54,529 nucleotides of DNA from an uncultured Catenibacterium sp. (GTDB lineage: Bacteria; Bacillota_I; Bacilli_A; Erysipelotrichales; Coprobacillaceae), in contig UQGS01000009.1 in the NCBI GenBank assembly GCA_900540685.1, positions 1 to 54,529 on the forward strand. Reading direction: 5' to 3'. The position numbers were made by a program, and so were the translations under genes. Below the pieces are notes generated by a model. The model searched no databases. It saw only the letters and a program-made list of their open reading frames with translations, and was not told where the DNA came from. This document shows, piece after piece, positions 42,771 through 52,808 of the stretch. Numbering within the stretch: the first letter of the stretch is position 1; every line of letters begins with the position of its first letter.

Positions 42771-43969
42771 TAAGCATCCCTTTCAAGTTCTTTTAATATA
42801 GATTCCCCTATTCCTGGATTTTCTACATTAAAGTTATCCGCAATTGTAGCACCAATTACAGCATAGCTTTCTAATAAGCCTAGATTCTGTGGTTTATGAA
42901 GAGATTTGCTGTAGATAAGTAGTGGGACATGTTCTCTTGTATGGTCAGTTCCCTTCCATGTTGGATCATTTCCATGATCTGCTGTAATCATGATTAAATC
43001 ATCATCATTGATTACAGCCATAAGATCAGAAAGCTGTGCATCAAATTCTTCAATCGCATCTCCATAGCCAATCGCATTTCTACGATGTCCATAAACAGCA
43101 TCAAAATCTACAAGATTCACAAAGATAAGTCCATGTTGATCTTCTTTTGCTAGTTCAATTGTCTTTTCCATACCATCCTTATTAGATACAGTATGAACAC
43201 CCTGTGTAATACCTTCATCCACAAAGATATCAGGAATCTTACCAACACCTACAACATCAAGTCCAGCATCCTTTAAACTATTAAGTACTGTCTTTCCAAA
43301 TGGCTTTAATGCATAGTCATGTCTGTTAGGTGTACGTTTGAATTCGCCTTTTTTACGTCCTACAAAAGGTCTTGCGATAACGCGTCCTACTTTCCATCTT
43401 TCATCCATCAATAGTTCTCTTGCAATATGACATGCTTCATAGAGTTCTTCTAATGGAATGATTTCTTCATTGGCTGCAATCTGGAATACAGAATCAGCGG
43501 ATGTATAAACAATCCAGTCTCCTGTCTCTAATTGTTTTTCACCAAGATCATCTAGAATCTTAGTTCCACTTTCAGCATAGTTTCCTAGACATTTTCTACC
43601 TGTCTTTTCTTCAAATAGTTTTATAAATTCTTCGGGAAATCCTGTATCGGTGAATGTCTTAAAAGGCTTTGTAACTTTTAGGCCCATCATTTCCCAATGA
43701 CCTGTCATTGTATCCTTACCATTAGACACTTCCTTTAATGCAGCGGTTGTACCTAATGGATGAGGGATAGGATGAATACCCTTGAAATCACCAAGATTAC
43801 CTAATCCTAGACCTTCCATATTAATTACGTTCAAACCATCTTTTGCATCACAAATATGACCAATTGTATTTGCACCTTCATCACCAAATAAAGCAGCATC
43901 TTCCGCATTGCCAATACCCATTGAATCACATACAATCACAAATATTCTTTTGTATAGTTCTTTACTCAT
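42770..43969 (-). CDS. deoB: phosphopentomutase DeoB
   Basis: The 399-residue alkaline-phosphatase-superfamily enzyme interconverts ribose- or deoxyribose-1- and 5-phosphates in nucleoside breakdown. It has the N-terminal metal motif VCDSMGIGNAEDA, GANTIGHIC, DTMTGHWEMMG (with the phospho-Thr) and C-terminal ITADHGNDPTWKGTDHTREHVP. The start is ATG 43969 after GGAGGAAT; it overlaps the end of the recombinase gene by 8 bases. No purine nucleoside phosphorylase is nearby, but the nucleoside importer is encoded at 11.4-16.3 kb. Confidence 0.94.
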   Translation of the reverse strand: MSKELYKRIFVIVCDSMGIGNAEDAALFGDEGANTIGHICDAKDGLNVINMEGLGLGNLGDFKGIHPIPHPLGTTAALKEVSNGKDTMTGHWEMMGLKVTKPFKTFTDTGFPEEFIKLFEEKTGRKCLGNYAESGTKILDDLGEKQLETGDWIVYTSADSVFQIAANEEIIPLEELYEACHIARELLMDERWKVGRVIARPFVGRKKGEFKRTPNRHDYALKPFGKTVLNSLKDAGLDVVGVGKIPDIFVDEGITQGVHTVSNKDGMEKTIELAKEDQHGLIFVNLVDFDAVYGHRRNAIGYGDAIEEFDAQLSDLMAVINDDDLIMITADHGNDPTWKGTDHTREHVPLLIYSKSLHKPQNLGLLESYAVIGATIADNFNVENPGIGESILKELERDA

Positions 43970-44855
43970 CTTTATTCCTCCTTGCATTACCTGGATGAAA
44001 TTTATTATAGTCATCTAGTATCTGTTTATGTGTCACATGTGTATATATTGTAGTAGTAGAGATATCCTGATGTCCAAGCATCACCTGGATTGATCTTAAA
44101 TCACAATGATTTTCTAATAATGTGGTCGCAAATGTATGTCTCAACATATGGGGTGTAAAATGCTCTCTTACACCTGAATCTAATACAAGCTTCTGAAGGA
44201 TGTTATAGAAATTTTCTCTAGACATACGACGACCATCGTTCATTTGAAAAAGCCATAGATTATTCTTCTTATTGAAGAAAGATCGTCCATCCTGCATATA
44301 GCTATAAACATAATGACATGTTTCCTGATCCAAAGGAATGAGTCTTTCTTTATTTCCTTTTCCAATAACACGAACATTAGAAGCAGAATGATTAATATCA
44401 TTTATTTCTAGATGAACAAGTTCACTTATTCTCATGCCTGTATTAATAAGAAGAAGCATCATTGCTTTATTTCTTGTTCCTGCCGGATTACTATCATCAA
44501 TACTTTGAATCACCTGGACAATTTCTTCTAGGCTTAATACCTGTGGAAGCTTCTTTTCTGTTTTAGGTAATTCATATTGTGCCATGATATCCTTCACGCC
44601 TTTAGTTCGAGATAAAAACTCATTATACTGTCTTAATGAGACAATCTTTCTTCTAATAGAAGTGACTTTATATCCATCATCCTTCAATTCGCTCAAATAA
44701 GTGTCTATATGGGACAAATCAAACTTTTTTATATCATAATCAATATAATCATAAAAGTCTCTTATATCCCTCATATAGCCTTGAACAGTATTGTCACTTA
44801 ATCCTCTTTCAAATAACAAATAGCTTTTAAAATCTTTTAAATCATAATCTTGCAC
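43962..44855 (-). CDS. xerD: XerD-type tyrosine recombinase
   Basis: The 297-residue recombinase has an N-terminal SAM-like core-binding domain (FKSYLLFERGLSDNTVQGYMRDIRDF, about 8-33) and a catalytic domain with the Arg in NTGMRISELVHLE, Lys in GKGNKERLIPL, HxxR in HMLRHTFATTLL, LGHQDISTT and the Tyr nucleophile in TIYTHV. Together these form the XerC/XerD dimer-resolution family that acts at dif with FtsK. The start is GTG 44855, six bases after AGAGGTG; the GTG at 44864 lies inside it. Housekeeping context argues against a phage integrase. It overlaps deoB by 8 bases. Confidence 0.9.
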   Translation of the reverse strand: MQDYDLKDFKSYLLFERGLSDNTVQGYMRDIRDFYDYIDYDIKKFDLSHIDTYLSELKDDGYKVTSIRRKIVSLRQYNEFLSRTKGVKDIMAQYELPKTEKKLPQVLSLEEIVQVIQSIDDSNPAGTRNKAMMLLLINTGMRISELVHLEINDINHSASNVRVIGKGNKERLIPLDQETCHYVYSYMQDGRSFFNKKNNLWLFQMNDGRRMSRENFYNILQKLVLDSGVREHFTPHMLRHTFATTLLENHCDLRSIQVMLGHQDISTTTIYTHVTHKQILDDYNKFHPGNARRNKDE

Positions 44856-44889
44856 GTACCACACCTCTCACTAATTATAACAACTTTTT

Positions 44890-46065
44890 TTAACTTTTAC
44901 CATTTATACGATAGTCTTTTGCCTTAATAAGATGAGCATTGGTCATTTTATTAATATTCTCAATAAGACTATCTATTGGATCTGTCTTATTGTTTTTAGT
45001 ATCAAATATATTCATCTGTTCAATAATAGCGTCTTTTCTTTTTACATTATTGAGTGTAACACCAATTAGTCTGAGCGGCTCATGATCATAATGCTTAGTA
45101 AAAAGCATCATCACATAGCTGTAAATCTTCTCATAATCATTGATATATTCCTGTACCAGCATCTGTCTAGTAACACTATGAAATCTAGTATATTTTAAAG
45201 TGATCACAATACAATTAGAATACATATCATGCTTCGTTGCACGTTCAGAGACAGTTAAACAGACCTTTTTAAATTCTTCTTTTAGACTCTCTTCATCACT
45301 GATATCACTCTCAAATGTCGTAGAATGGCCAATAGACTTCATATCTGTATCTTCATACACTACAGGAGATAAATCCCTGCCATTGGCACGATTATAGTAG
45401 ATCAATGTATTCTTTCCTAAAAACTGTCTTAAGGTCTGATAATTATCATAGTTCGCAATATCCGCAATTGTCTTTATACCCGCTTCTTCTAGCTTAGGTG
45501 CTGTCTTTTTCCCAATGCCATACATATCCCCTACTTTAATAGGCCATAAGACCTCTTTTAAATTTCTTTGAGTGATGATTGTAATACCTAAAGGCTTTTT
45601 CATATCAGAAGCCATCTTAGAAAGAAACTTGTTTGGTGATATACCAATCGAACAGGGAAGAGATAAAGTAGATAAGATCTTATCCTGAATCTCCTTGGCA
45701 ACCATATAAGGCTGAGCATGAGTCATAGTAAAATAATCACTCATATCTACATAACATTCATCAATACTTGCGATTTCTACTTTTTTACTGTAGGTATAGA
45801 CAATATTAAAGAATTTTTGTGATAAATCATGATAGAGATTGAAATGAGGTTCTACTACAATAAGGTCAGGACATTTCTCTTTAGCCATAAATAGAGGCAT
45901 AGCAGAATGAATACCAAATTGTCTTGCTTCATAAGAAGCCGTAGATACAACACTTCTTTTAGAATTATGACTAATCACAATTGGTTTTCCCCTTAATTCC
46001 GGATGCTGAGAAATTTCACAATTGGCATAAAATGCATTCATGTCGATATGAAATATAATACGCAT
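44890..46065 (-). CDS. dinB: DNA polymerase IV (DinB/Y-family)
   Basis: The 391-residue translesion polymerase begins IFHIDMNAFYANCEISQHPELRGKP, with the catalytic acids in SIDECYVDMSDYF, helix-hairpin-helix VGDMYGIGKKTAPKLEEAGIKTIADIA and a little-finger domain from about 240. The C-terminus contains QMNIFD, a beta-clamp binding motif, followed by a short acidic tail. It has its own ribosome site GGAGGG. A terminator shared with recN lies just upstream, so it may use a separate promoter. No LexA box was recognised. Confidence 0.92.
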   Translation of the reverse strand: MRIIFHIDMNAFYANCEISQHPELRGKPIVISHNSKRSVVSTASYEARQFGIHSAMPLFMAKEKCPDLIVVEPHFNLYHDLSQKFFNIVYTYSKKVEIASIDECYVDMSDYFTMTHAQPYMVAKEIQDKILSTLSLPCSIGISPNKFLSKMASDMKKPLGITIITQRNLKEVLWPIKVGDMYGIGKKTAPKLEEAGIKTIADIANYDNYQTLRQFLGKNTLIYYNRANGRDLSPVVYEDTDMKSIGHSTTFESDISDEESLKEEFKKVCLTVSERATKHDMYSNCIVITLKYTRFHSVTRQMLVQEYINDYEKIYSYVMMLFTKHYDHEPLRLIGVTLNNVKRKDAIIEQMNIFDTKNNKTDPIDSLIENINKMTNAHLIKAKDYRINGKS

Positions 46066-46077
46066 ACTACCCTCCTA

Positions 46078-46104
46078 AAAAAAGAGCATATAACCTATAT
46101 GCTC
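46078..46104 (-). terminator. terminator of recN
   Basis: On the minus strand GAGCATATA (46104-46096) pairs perfectly with TATATGCTC (46092-46084) across GGT, followed by a T-run. It lies in the short gap before dinB, so the two genes need not be co-transcribed. Confidence 0.8.
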
Positions 46105-47746
46105 ATCCTTGTAATAATCTTTTCGCATTATCAATTGCTTCTGGAGTAATTACATCACCAGAAAGCATCTTGGCGATTTCTTCTATTCTTTCATCTTCAC
46201 TTAATATTGCAAGTGTTGAGAATGTTTCATCATCTTTTGTTAATTTCTTAATCGCATAATGATGATCAGCATGAATGGCTACCTGAGGTAAATGCGTGAT
46301 ACATAGTACCTGATTATTTAAAGAAATAGAATGCATCTTCTGACCAATCGCATCTGCCACCTTACCACTGACTCCTGTATCAATCTCATCAAAAACAAGC
46401 GTATTCATTTGATTTTGATTCATCGTAATTGTTTTAATACCTAACATCAAACGTGATATTTCACCACCACTGGCTGTTTCGTTTAAAGGAGTAAAAACCT
46501 GTCCTTTATTCATAGAAACCATAAATGTGATGTTGTCTTTTCCTATATCATTAAGATTACATTCCTTAATATCTACTTTAAGTTTGGCATCCGGAAGATA
46601 AAGATCCTTCAATTCTTTCTCTAGCGTTTCTACAAACAGTAATCCCTGTTCTTCTCTCAGAGATGTCAGCTTTGTCGCAATCTGATAAGCTTCTTGATAT
46701 GCTTTATCTTTTTGCTTATTTAAATCTGCCAGAACATCTTCACGATTGAGTGAAGCTTCAAGCTTTTCTTTTAATTCTGTCTGTGCCTGATAGATATCAT
46801 CGACTGAGTATCCATATTTTCTCTGCAGACGATGAATAGTAAATAATTCTTCCTGTAATTCATTAAAACGATATTCATCAAAGTCGATAGAATCAAAAGC
46901 TGTTTCTATACGATCTACGATATCCTGCATACTATAATATTGATTATAGAATTCATCATATAATGAAGAGAATGTCTCATTATCACTCATATGACCAAGA
47001 ACACCTACTGCCTCATTGATTTGGCTTAATGCGCCCTGTCTTTCAGACATCGCTTCATTAAAGCTATTCATATAGCCATGCATCGATTCATAATTCTTCA
47101 TCATCTTGAGTTCTTCCTCAAGATCATCAATCATTTCATCTGTATATTCAAAATCTTTCAGTTCATCATACTGCTTCTGATAGTATTCTATTCTTTCATC
47201 ACTAAGGTCTTCTTGTTCAAGTTTTTTAATCTTCTGTGATATTTTCTTATATTCAAAGTAGTACTTCTGATATTCAGACAATAAAGAATCATCCTGATGA
47301 TTCATAAATAACTGTAGTATCTTTAAATGATTTTTCACATTAAAGATTTCCTGAGTCTGATATTGAGAATGAATATCTAATAAGCATGGTGCTACCTGCT
47401 TTAAAGCACTGTTTGTCACAGTACGATAATTGATTTTAATTGTTGAACGTCCATTATCCATAATCTCTTTTGTAATAACTAGATCATCATCTGCTTCTAT
47501 ATTCAATTCATCTAGAATAGTTTGAATTGAATCATTCATATCAAAAACACCTTCAATAACTGCTTTCTTAGAACCTTTTCTAACTAATGAAGAAGAGGCT
47601 CTTGCGCCACATAGCTGTTCAAGCGCATTGATGATAATAGATTTACCTGCACCTGTTTCACCTGTTAAGGCTGTCATACCTTCTTCAAAGTCTACAGTTG
47701 TTTGATCAATAATGACAAAAGAAGAGATAAATAGACTTTTCAACAT
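46103..47746 (-). CDS. recN: DNA repair protein RecN
   Basis: The 547-residue SMC-like ATPase acts in double-strand break repair. It has Walker A ALTGETGAGKSIIINAL (about 27-43), long coiled coils in the middle (roughly 155-365, with many Glu/Lys/Leu heptads), signature ASGGEISRLMLGIK and Walker B TLVFDEIDTGVSG. The usual argR gene between tlyA and recN is missing; only six bases separate the genes. Length is normal. Confidence 0.94.
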   Translation of the reverse strand: MLKSLFISSFVIIDQTTVDFEEGMTALTGETGAGKSIIINALEQLCGARASSSLVRKGSKKAVIEGVFDMNDSIQTILDELNIEADDDLVITKEIMDNGRSTIKINYRTVTNSALKQVAPCLLDIHSQYQTQEIFNVKNHLKILQLFMNHQDDSLLSEYQKYYFEYKKISQKIKKLEQEDLSDERIEYYQKQYDELKDFEYTDEMIDDLEEELKMMKNYESMHGYMNSFNEAMSERQGALSQINEAVGVLGHMSDNETFSSLYDEFYNQYYSMQDIVDRIETAFDSIDFDEYRFNELQEELFTIHRLQRKYGYSVDDIYQAQTELKEKLEASLNREDVLADLNKQKDKAYQEAYQIATKLTSLREEQGLLFVETLEKELKDLYLPDAKLKVDIKECNLNDIGKDNITFMVSMNKGQVFTPLNETASGGEISRLMLGIKTITMNQNQMNTLVFDEIDTGVSGKVADAIGQKMHSISLNNQVLCITHLPQVAIHADHHYAIKKLTKDDETFSTLAILSEDERIEEIAKMLSGDVITPEAIDNAKRLLQG

Positions 47747-47752
47747 TTAAAA

Positions 47753-48562
47753 TCACCTGCTTTCATTAAAATGTTTATGTGCTTCTTCAACAACATCATC
47801 AATGCAATAATCGCAATTATCTTGATGATCATTCTTGAAATAACCTAGGAATTCAATATTCCCTTCTCCTCCTGTAATAGGAGAGAATGTCAAACCTTTA
47901 AGTGAGAATCCATTATCATTCGCATAGCCAATGACTTCCTGAATGACTCTTTTATGAACCTTTGGATCCTTGACGATACCATGTTTTCCTACATCTTCCT
48001 TACCCGCTTCAAATTGAGGCTTGATTAAAGAAACAATCACGCCATCAGGAGCAATGACATTCTTTAACGCATTGAACATATGTCTTAAAGAAATAAAAGA
48101 TACATCGATAGAGGCAAATGTGGGCATACCATATTTAAAATCTTCAAGCTGGGCATAACGGAAATTATACTGTTCCATGACTTCGACACGTTCATCATTA
48201 CGAAGTTTCCATACAAGCTGATTTGTCCCTACATCAACTGCATAAACCTTCTTTGCGCCATTCTGTAAAGCGCAATCAGTAAAGCCGCCTGTAGAAGATC
48301 CGATATCGATCATGATGACATCTGTAAGGTCTAAATGATAAAGCTCAATCGCTTTTTCTAGCTTTAAACCACCACGAGATACATACTTTAATTTTTCTCC
48401 CTTGATAAAGAGCTTAGTATCTACAGGAATCTTTGTTCCTGGCTTATCAATATAATCATTCTCATCTCTTACAATGCCCGCCATGATAGCTCTTTGAGCC
48501 TGATTTCTAGACTCAAATAACCCCTGCTGGACACATAAAATATCAATTCTTTCTTTTTTCAT
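47753..48562 (-). CDS. tlyA: TlyA-family 16S/23S rRNA 2'-O-methyltransferase
   Basis: The 269-residue protein has an N-terminal S4 RNA-binding domain (MKKERIDILCVQQGLFESRNQAQRAIMAGIV region, 1-60) and an FtsJ-type methyltransferase domain with IDIGSSTGGFTDC (motif I), ASIDVSFISLR and LIKPQFEAG. Relatives methylate cytidines in 16S and 23S rRNA and can determine capreomycin sensitivity. It overlaps dxs by 20 bases. The C-terminus adds a short His/Cys-containing tail (DHQDNCDYCIDDVVEEAH) of unclear meaning. Confidence 0.9.
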   Translation of the reverse strand: MKKERIDILCVQQGLFESRNQAQRAIMAGIVRDENDYIDKPGTKIPVDTKLFIKGEKLKYVSRGGLKLEKAIELYHLDLTDVIMIDIGSSTGGFTDCALQNGAKKVYAVDVGTNQLVWKLRNDERVEVMEQYNFRYAQLEDFKYGMPTFASIDVSFISLRHMFNALKNVIAPDGVIVSLIKPQFEAGKEDVGKHGIVKDPKVHKRVIQEVIGYANDNGFSLKGLTFSPITGGEGNIEFLGYFKNDHQDNCDYCIDDVVEEAHKHFNESR

Positions 48563-50414
48563 GTTCTATTTCCTCAATTTTATTTTTCAAATCATTCAAC
48601 GAAATATGTTCCTGTTTATATAAGGATTCGTTATCTCCAAAAGTGACATAATGATCATCAATACCAATAAATGACATATCGACATTCATATGGTTCTTTT
48701 CATAATATAAGCTCATAATGCTTCCTAAAGACCCATTCATCAAATCAGTTTCATATACAATAATAGGTTTATCAACGATTCTATCTAACATCTTGGTATC
48801 TATTGGTTTAATAAATCTCGCATTAATAATATTGATTGGTAAATGATATGTATTAGCCATATCAGCAACAGCTAACACATTATCACCATAAGTTACTACA
48901 TTAATCATGGCATCTTCTGTTTGATGAATCATTTCCCATTGACCACATTGTATAGTCTCATCAGTATGCTGATGCGTATTGATGACTTTATTTTTTGAAT
49001 AACGCATCACATAAGGATGATCTTTATTTTGATATGCTGTATTAATCAGCTTCTGTGCTTCTTCTTCATCCTTAGGTGCCATAATGACAACCCCAGGAAT
49101 AGGCGCAATAAGTCCAATATCAAAGACTCCATGATGTGTTGCACCATCCCCACCAACAAGTCCTGCACGATCAATTCCAACTAGACATGGAAGATTCATT
49201 CTCGCAATATCATGATTCAATTGATCATATGCACGCTGGAAGAAGGAAGAATAAACACTTAAGAATGGGAATTCTCCACCTTGAGAAAGACCTGCTGCAA
49301 GAGTCATCGCATGCTCTTCCGCAATACCAACATCAAATGAACGATCAGGATAGTTTTTAAAGATACTTTGTAGACAGCTTCCTGTAATCATTGCAGGAGT
49401 AATAACACATAAATCATCATGCTTGCTCATTAAATATTCTATATGTTCACTCACTGATTGACTCCATGAATGCTTATTTTCATCTATAACAGGTACAACA
49501 CCCTTAGAAATATCAAAAGGAGCTACACTATGATAAACACCTGAACGATCCTGTTCTGCCGGCTCATAGCCTTTACCCTTCTTTGTAAGAACATGAAGGA
49601 TTACACTATGGTCTAGATTCTTTACAGTTTCTAATGCTCGAATCAACTCTTCCATATTATGTCCATCAATAGGACCAATATAATCAAGATCAAACTGAGA
49701 AAACGGCGTATCAAGTAAAATCTTTTTCTTTACTCTGTCTTTGACTTTCTTAGTGACATCAAAGATTCTCTGACCTACAGTGGACTGTGATAAGATTTCA
49801 GTATAATTATTCTTTGCCTGATTATACTTATATGACATTCTCACATCAGATAGGACATTGGATAAACCACCTACATTACGTGAAATAGACATATTATTAT
49901 CATTTAATATGACAATCACCTTAGTATCAATACCACCAAGGAAATTAAGTGCTTCTAAGGATTCTCCACTCATCAGTGCAGCATCTCCAATAACACTCAC
50001 AACTTCAAATTTTTCTTTTTTAAGATCACGTGCAAGAGCTAAGCCTGTTGCACCAGATATTGCGGTAGAAGAATGCCCTGCTTCCCAAGGATCATACATA
50101 CTTTCCTGACGATTCTGAAAGCCACATAAGCCCCCATATTTCTTAAGCTTAGAAAACTGAGGTGCTCTACCCGTTAAAATCTTGTGGACATAAGCCTGGT
50201 GTCCTACATCAAAAAGAAATTTGTCATCAGGTGAATCAAATACATAATGAAGGGCAACAGTCAATTCTACAATACCTAGATTACTAGAGAAATGACCGCC
50301 AGTCTTAGAAATGTTTTCGATTAGAAAATCCCTTATATCCTGTGATAATTGATTTAGTTCTGTAATATTCAATTGTTTCAAAAATCGAGGATTCTCAATC
50401 TTCTTAATTTCCAT
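48543..50414 (-). CDS. dxs: 1-deoxy-D-xylulose-5-phosphate synthase
   Basis: The 623-residue ThDP enzyme condenses pyruvate and glyceraldehyde-3-phosphate, the first step of the MEP isoprenoid pathway. It has DVGHQAYVHKILTGR, the ThDP/Mg motif GDAALMSGE followed by LNDNNMSIS, and GIAEEHAMTLAAGLSQGG in the pyrimidine-binding domain. Length is normal. It begins at the base after the ispA stop and so is co-translated with the enzyme that uses its product later in the pathway. Confidence 0.95.
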   Translation of the reverse strand: MEIKKIENPRFLKQLNITELNQLSQDIRDFLIENISKTGGHFSSNLGIVELTVALHYVFDSPDDKFLFDVGHQAYVHKILTGRAPQFSKLKKYGGLCGFQNRQESMYDPWEAGHSSTAISGATGLALARDLKKEKFEVVSVIGDAALMSGESLEALNFLGGIDTKVIVILNDNNMSISRNVGGLSNVLSDVRMSYKYNQAKNNYTEILSQSTVGQRIFDVTKKVKDRVKKKILLDTPFSQFDLDYIGPIDGHNMEELIRALETVKNLDHSVILHVLTKKGKGYEPAEQDRSGVYHSVAPFDISKGVVPVIDENKHSWSQSVSEHIEYLMSKHDDLCVITPAMITGSCLQSIFKNYPDRSFDVGIAEEHAMTLAAGLSQGGEFPFLSVYSSFFQRAYDQLNHDIARMNLPCLVGIDRAGLVGGDGATHHGVFDIGLIAPIPGVVIMAPKDEEEAQKLINTAYQNKDHPYVMRYSKNKVINTHQHTDETIQCGQWEMIHQTEDAMINVVTYGDNVLAVADMANTYHLPINIINARFIKPIDTKMLDRIVDKPIIVYETDLMNGSLGSIMSLYYEKNHMNVDMSFIGIDDHYVTFGDNESLYKQEHISLNDLKNKIEEIEHEKRKN

Positions 50415-51263
50415 TTAATTCACTCTTTTCATAATAATTTGGAATAATTCAATCATTAATCCATGGTTAAGCTGTAAACCATATACATCAGCTAAACACT
50501 CTTCAAATAATTCTTTTATACGTTTTTGAGATTCTTCTAAACCAAGTAATGAAACATAAGTAGACTTATGATTCGTAATATCACTACCCACTCTCTTACC
50601 TAATGTTTCTGTTGTACTTGTTACATCTAAAATATCATCCTGAATCTGGAATGCGAGACCTAGCTTAAAGCCAATCCCTTCTAATGCATCCGCATCTTCT
50701 TCTTTCGCAATTAATCCTGCAATCTTCATTGGTACAGAAATAAGTGCGCCTGTCTTATCATGATGAATGGCCTGTAATTCTTCAAGAGATGCTGTATGAT
50801 TCTCAAAATACATATCCTGCTGTTGTCCATAGATCATACCGCCTAATCCAGAAGCATGATATAAGTAACCTAATACCTTCACTTTAAGTGAATCATCTAG
50901 ATTCATTTTTAAAATCACATTCATTGATTCATTTAATAAAGCATCCCCTGCTAAAATTGCAGTGGCTTCATCAAATTGTTTATGACATGTTGGCTTACCA
51001 CGTCTTAAATCATCATTATCCATTCCTGGAAGATCATCATGAATCAAAGAATAGGTATGAATCATTTCAATCGCACATGCAATATCAATATATTTATGGT
51101 AATCGACATTATAAGCACGCAATGTCTGAATAAAAAGAAGAGGTCTTAATCTCTTACCACCTGCCATAACAGAATATGTCATAGCCTCTTTGACTAAACC
51201 AGGACGGTATTGTGATAAGATCTCTTTTAATCTTACATTTACTTCTTCAATCATATTATTCAT
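50415..51263 (-). CDS. ispA: polyprenyl (geranylgeranyl/farnesyl) diphosphate synthase
   Basis: The 282-residue prenyltransferase has the first Asp-rich motif HDDLPGMDND with RRGKPTCHKQF and AILAGDALLNE, the second motif FQIQDDILD and the GKRVGSDITNHKSTYV region. It elongates isopentenyl diphosphate to farnesyl or longer diphosphate. The likely start is the ATG at 51263; AGGTG lies 8 bases away, and tandem ATGs (51266, 51269) and GTG 51272 make the exact start uncertain. It overlaps xseB by 8 bases. Confidence 0.92.
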   Translation of the reverse strand: MNNMIEEVNVRLKEILSQYRPGLVKEAMTYSVMAGGKRLRPLLFIQTLRAYNVDYHKYIDIACAIEMIHTYSLIHDDLPGMDNDDLRRGKPTCHKQFDEATAILAGDALLNESMNVILKMNLDDSLKVKVLGYLYHASGLGGMIYGQQQDMYFENHTASLEELQAIHHDKTGALISVPMKIAGLIAKEEDADALEGIGFKLGLAFQIQDDILDVTSTTETLGKRVGSDITNHKSTYVSLLGLEESQKRIKELFEECLADVYGLQLNHGLMIELFQIIMKRVN

Positions 51264-51477
51264 CATCATCACCTAGATAATCTTTTAATTGATTTTCCTC
51301 AAATATTTTAGTTACTTCTTGATCAACATCTTTTAATTTCTGATCACAAAAAGCAGCTAAAGAGACACCTTCTTTATAAAGGTCAAGACTCTCATCTAAA
51401 GAGGCTTCATTATTTTCTAATAAATCAATGATCTCATCTAAACGTGTCATTGCTTCTTCGTATGTTTTTTCTTCCAT
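51256..51477 (-). CDS. xseB: exodeoxyribonuclease VII small subunit
   Basis: The 73-residue helical protein is XseB: TYEEAMTRLDEIIDLLENNEASLDESLDLYKEGVSL. It coats the helical arms of XseA and controls its assembly. It lies eight bases after xseA and overlaps ispA. Confidence 0.93.
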   Translation of the reverse strand: MEEKTYEEAMTRLDEIIDLLENNEASLDESLDLYKEGVSLAAFCDQKLKDVDQEVTKIFEENQLKDYLGDDDE

Positions 51478-51485
51478 AGTATCAC

Positions 51486-52808
51486 CTACTTCACTATTAC
51501 TTCTTTTTCCCCATCAACATATACAAGTGTAATCGAATCATCTGAATGTAGATCCTTTACACTCTTGATAATATGATCTTCCTTTTTAGAGATGATATAA
51601 CCTCTCTGCATTGTTTTTAAGGGACTCAATAAATCCAATTTTTCAACACAATATGAAAAAGAAGTCTTTTTATTCTTTAAATAATTTACAAAAGCAGCAT
51701 CAAGTAATTCATGCGTATTACTTGTATTCTTAGCCTCAATCAATTGTTTCTGCTTAATCAATGTATTGAGTTGAATCACTTTTTTATGCATTTCATAATG
51801 TGATTTCTGCTTTATTCTAATTTTATAGTTATTCAACTTTAATTGAATATTATCTAATTTCATGAACTTTGTTTCGAATATTCTAGAAGGATCAGTAAAA
51901 ACATAAGAATGTTCATACTTTTCTAATCTCTGCTTTTCTAGATAAAGAGTCTTTCTCATCACACTCGATAATTGAACAATCTTATTTTCAAGATGACTTA
52001 AAAGTTCTCTTTGTGAAGGCACTGCTTCAACAGCTGCTGCAGTAGGCGTAGGCGCACGTAAATCACTGACATAATCAACTAAAGTAAAATCTGTTTCATG
52101 TCCTACACCTGTAATAATAGGTGTCTTTAAACTATAAATACAACGTGCCAAAGCCTCTTCATTAAAGTTCCATAAATCTTCAATAGAGCCTCCACCTCTT
52201 ACAAGAAGAATAGTAGAATAGCCCATCTCATCTACATGTTTCAATGCTTCAATAATATATCGATAAGCATCTCTTCCCTGTACTGGGATAGGATAAATAT
52301 CTCTTTTTACTAATGGATAACGTTGATGGAGTATACGTAACACATCCTGCAGGGCATCGCCTTGCTTTGCGGAAAGAATAGCGAGACGTTCTGGCATATA
52401 AGGAATCTCCTTCTTATGATTTGCATCAAAGAGTCCTTCTCTTTCAAGGGTCTGCTTCAATTCATTAAAGCGAAGATAGAGATTACCTAAACCATCTTCC
52501 TGCATACTTCTTACATATAACTGATATCTTCCAGCTTTTTCAAATACAGAAACATATGCTGTAATAAATACCTTCATTCCATCTCTTAATCTAAACTTTA
52601 AATAGCGTGCCTGAGATGCAAACATGATAGCACTAATAGATGATTCTGTTTGATCATCTTTTAAAGTAAAGTACATATGACCGGATGGATGTGGACGATA
52701 ATTAGATATCTCGCCACGAATATATACAGTCTGAAGCTGTCTATCATTATCCAATACAGCTTTAATATATCTATTTAAAGCATGTACGCTTACATATTGT
52801 CGTTCCAT
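51486..52808 (-). CDS. xseA: exodeoxyribonuclease VII large subunit
   Basis: The 440-residue subunit has the N-terminal OB fold (VYIRGEISNYRPHPSGHMYFTLKD), the catalytic domain with ILLVRGGGSIEDLWNFNEE and TGVGHETDFTLVDYVSDLRAPTPTAAAE-type PTAAAVEAVPS, and a long coiled-coil middle (about 275-380). It digests single-stranded DNA to oligonucleotides with XseB. Its start overlaps the nusB stop (TAATG). Confidence 0.94.
   Translation of the reverse strand: MERQYVSVHALNRYIKAVLDNDRQLQTVYIRGEISNYRPHPSGHMYFTLKDDQTESSISAIMFASQARYLKFRLRDGMKVFITAYVSVFEKAGRYQLYVRSMQEDGLGNLYLRFNELKQTLEREGLFDANHKKEIPYMPERLAILSAKQGDALQDVLRILHQRYPLVKRDIYPIPVQGRDAYRYIIEALKHVDEMGYSTILLVRGGGSIEDLWNFNEEALARCIYSLKTPIITGVGHETDFTLVDYVSDLRAPTPTAAAVEAVPSQRELLSHLENKIVQLSSVMRKTLYLEKQRLEKYEHSYVFTDPSRIFETKFMKLDNIQLKLNNYKIRIKQKSHYEMHKKVIQLNTLIKQKQLIEAKNTSNTHELLDAAFVNYLKNKKTSFSYCVEKLDLLSPLKTMQRGYIISKKEDHIIKSVKDLHSDDSITLVYVDGEKEVIVK

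Noticed and set aside
43962..44855. phage or transposon integrase
   Set aside because: The recombinase is XerD-like, overlaps deoB, lies in a housekeeping run and has no attachment site or phage genes nearby.
49136..49360. 74-codon plus-strand frame inside dxs
   Set aside because: It is antisense to a strongly conserved enzyme, lacks a ribosome site and has a His/Gln-rich composition typical of a shadow frame.
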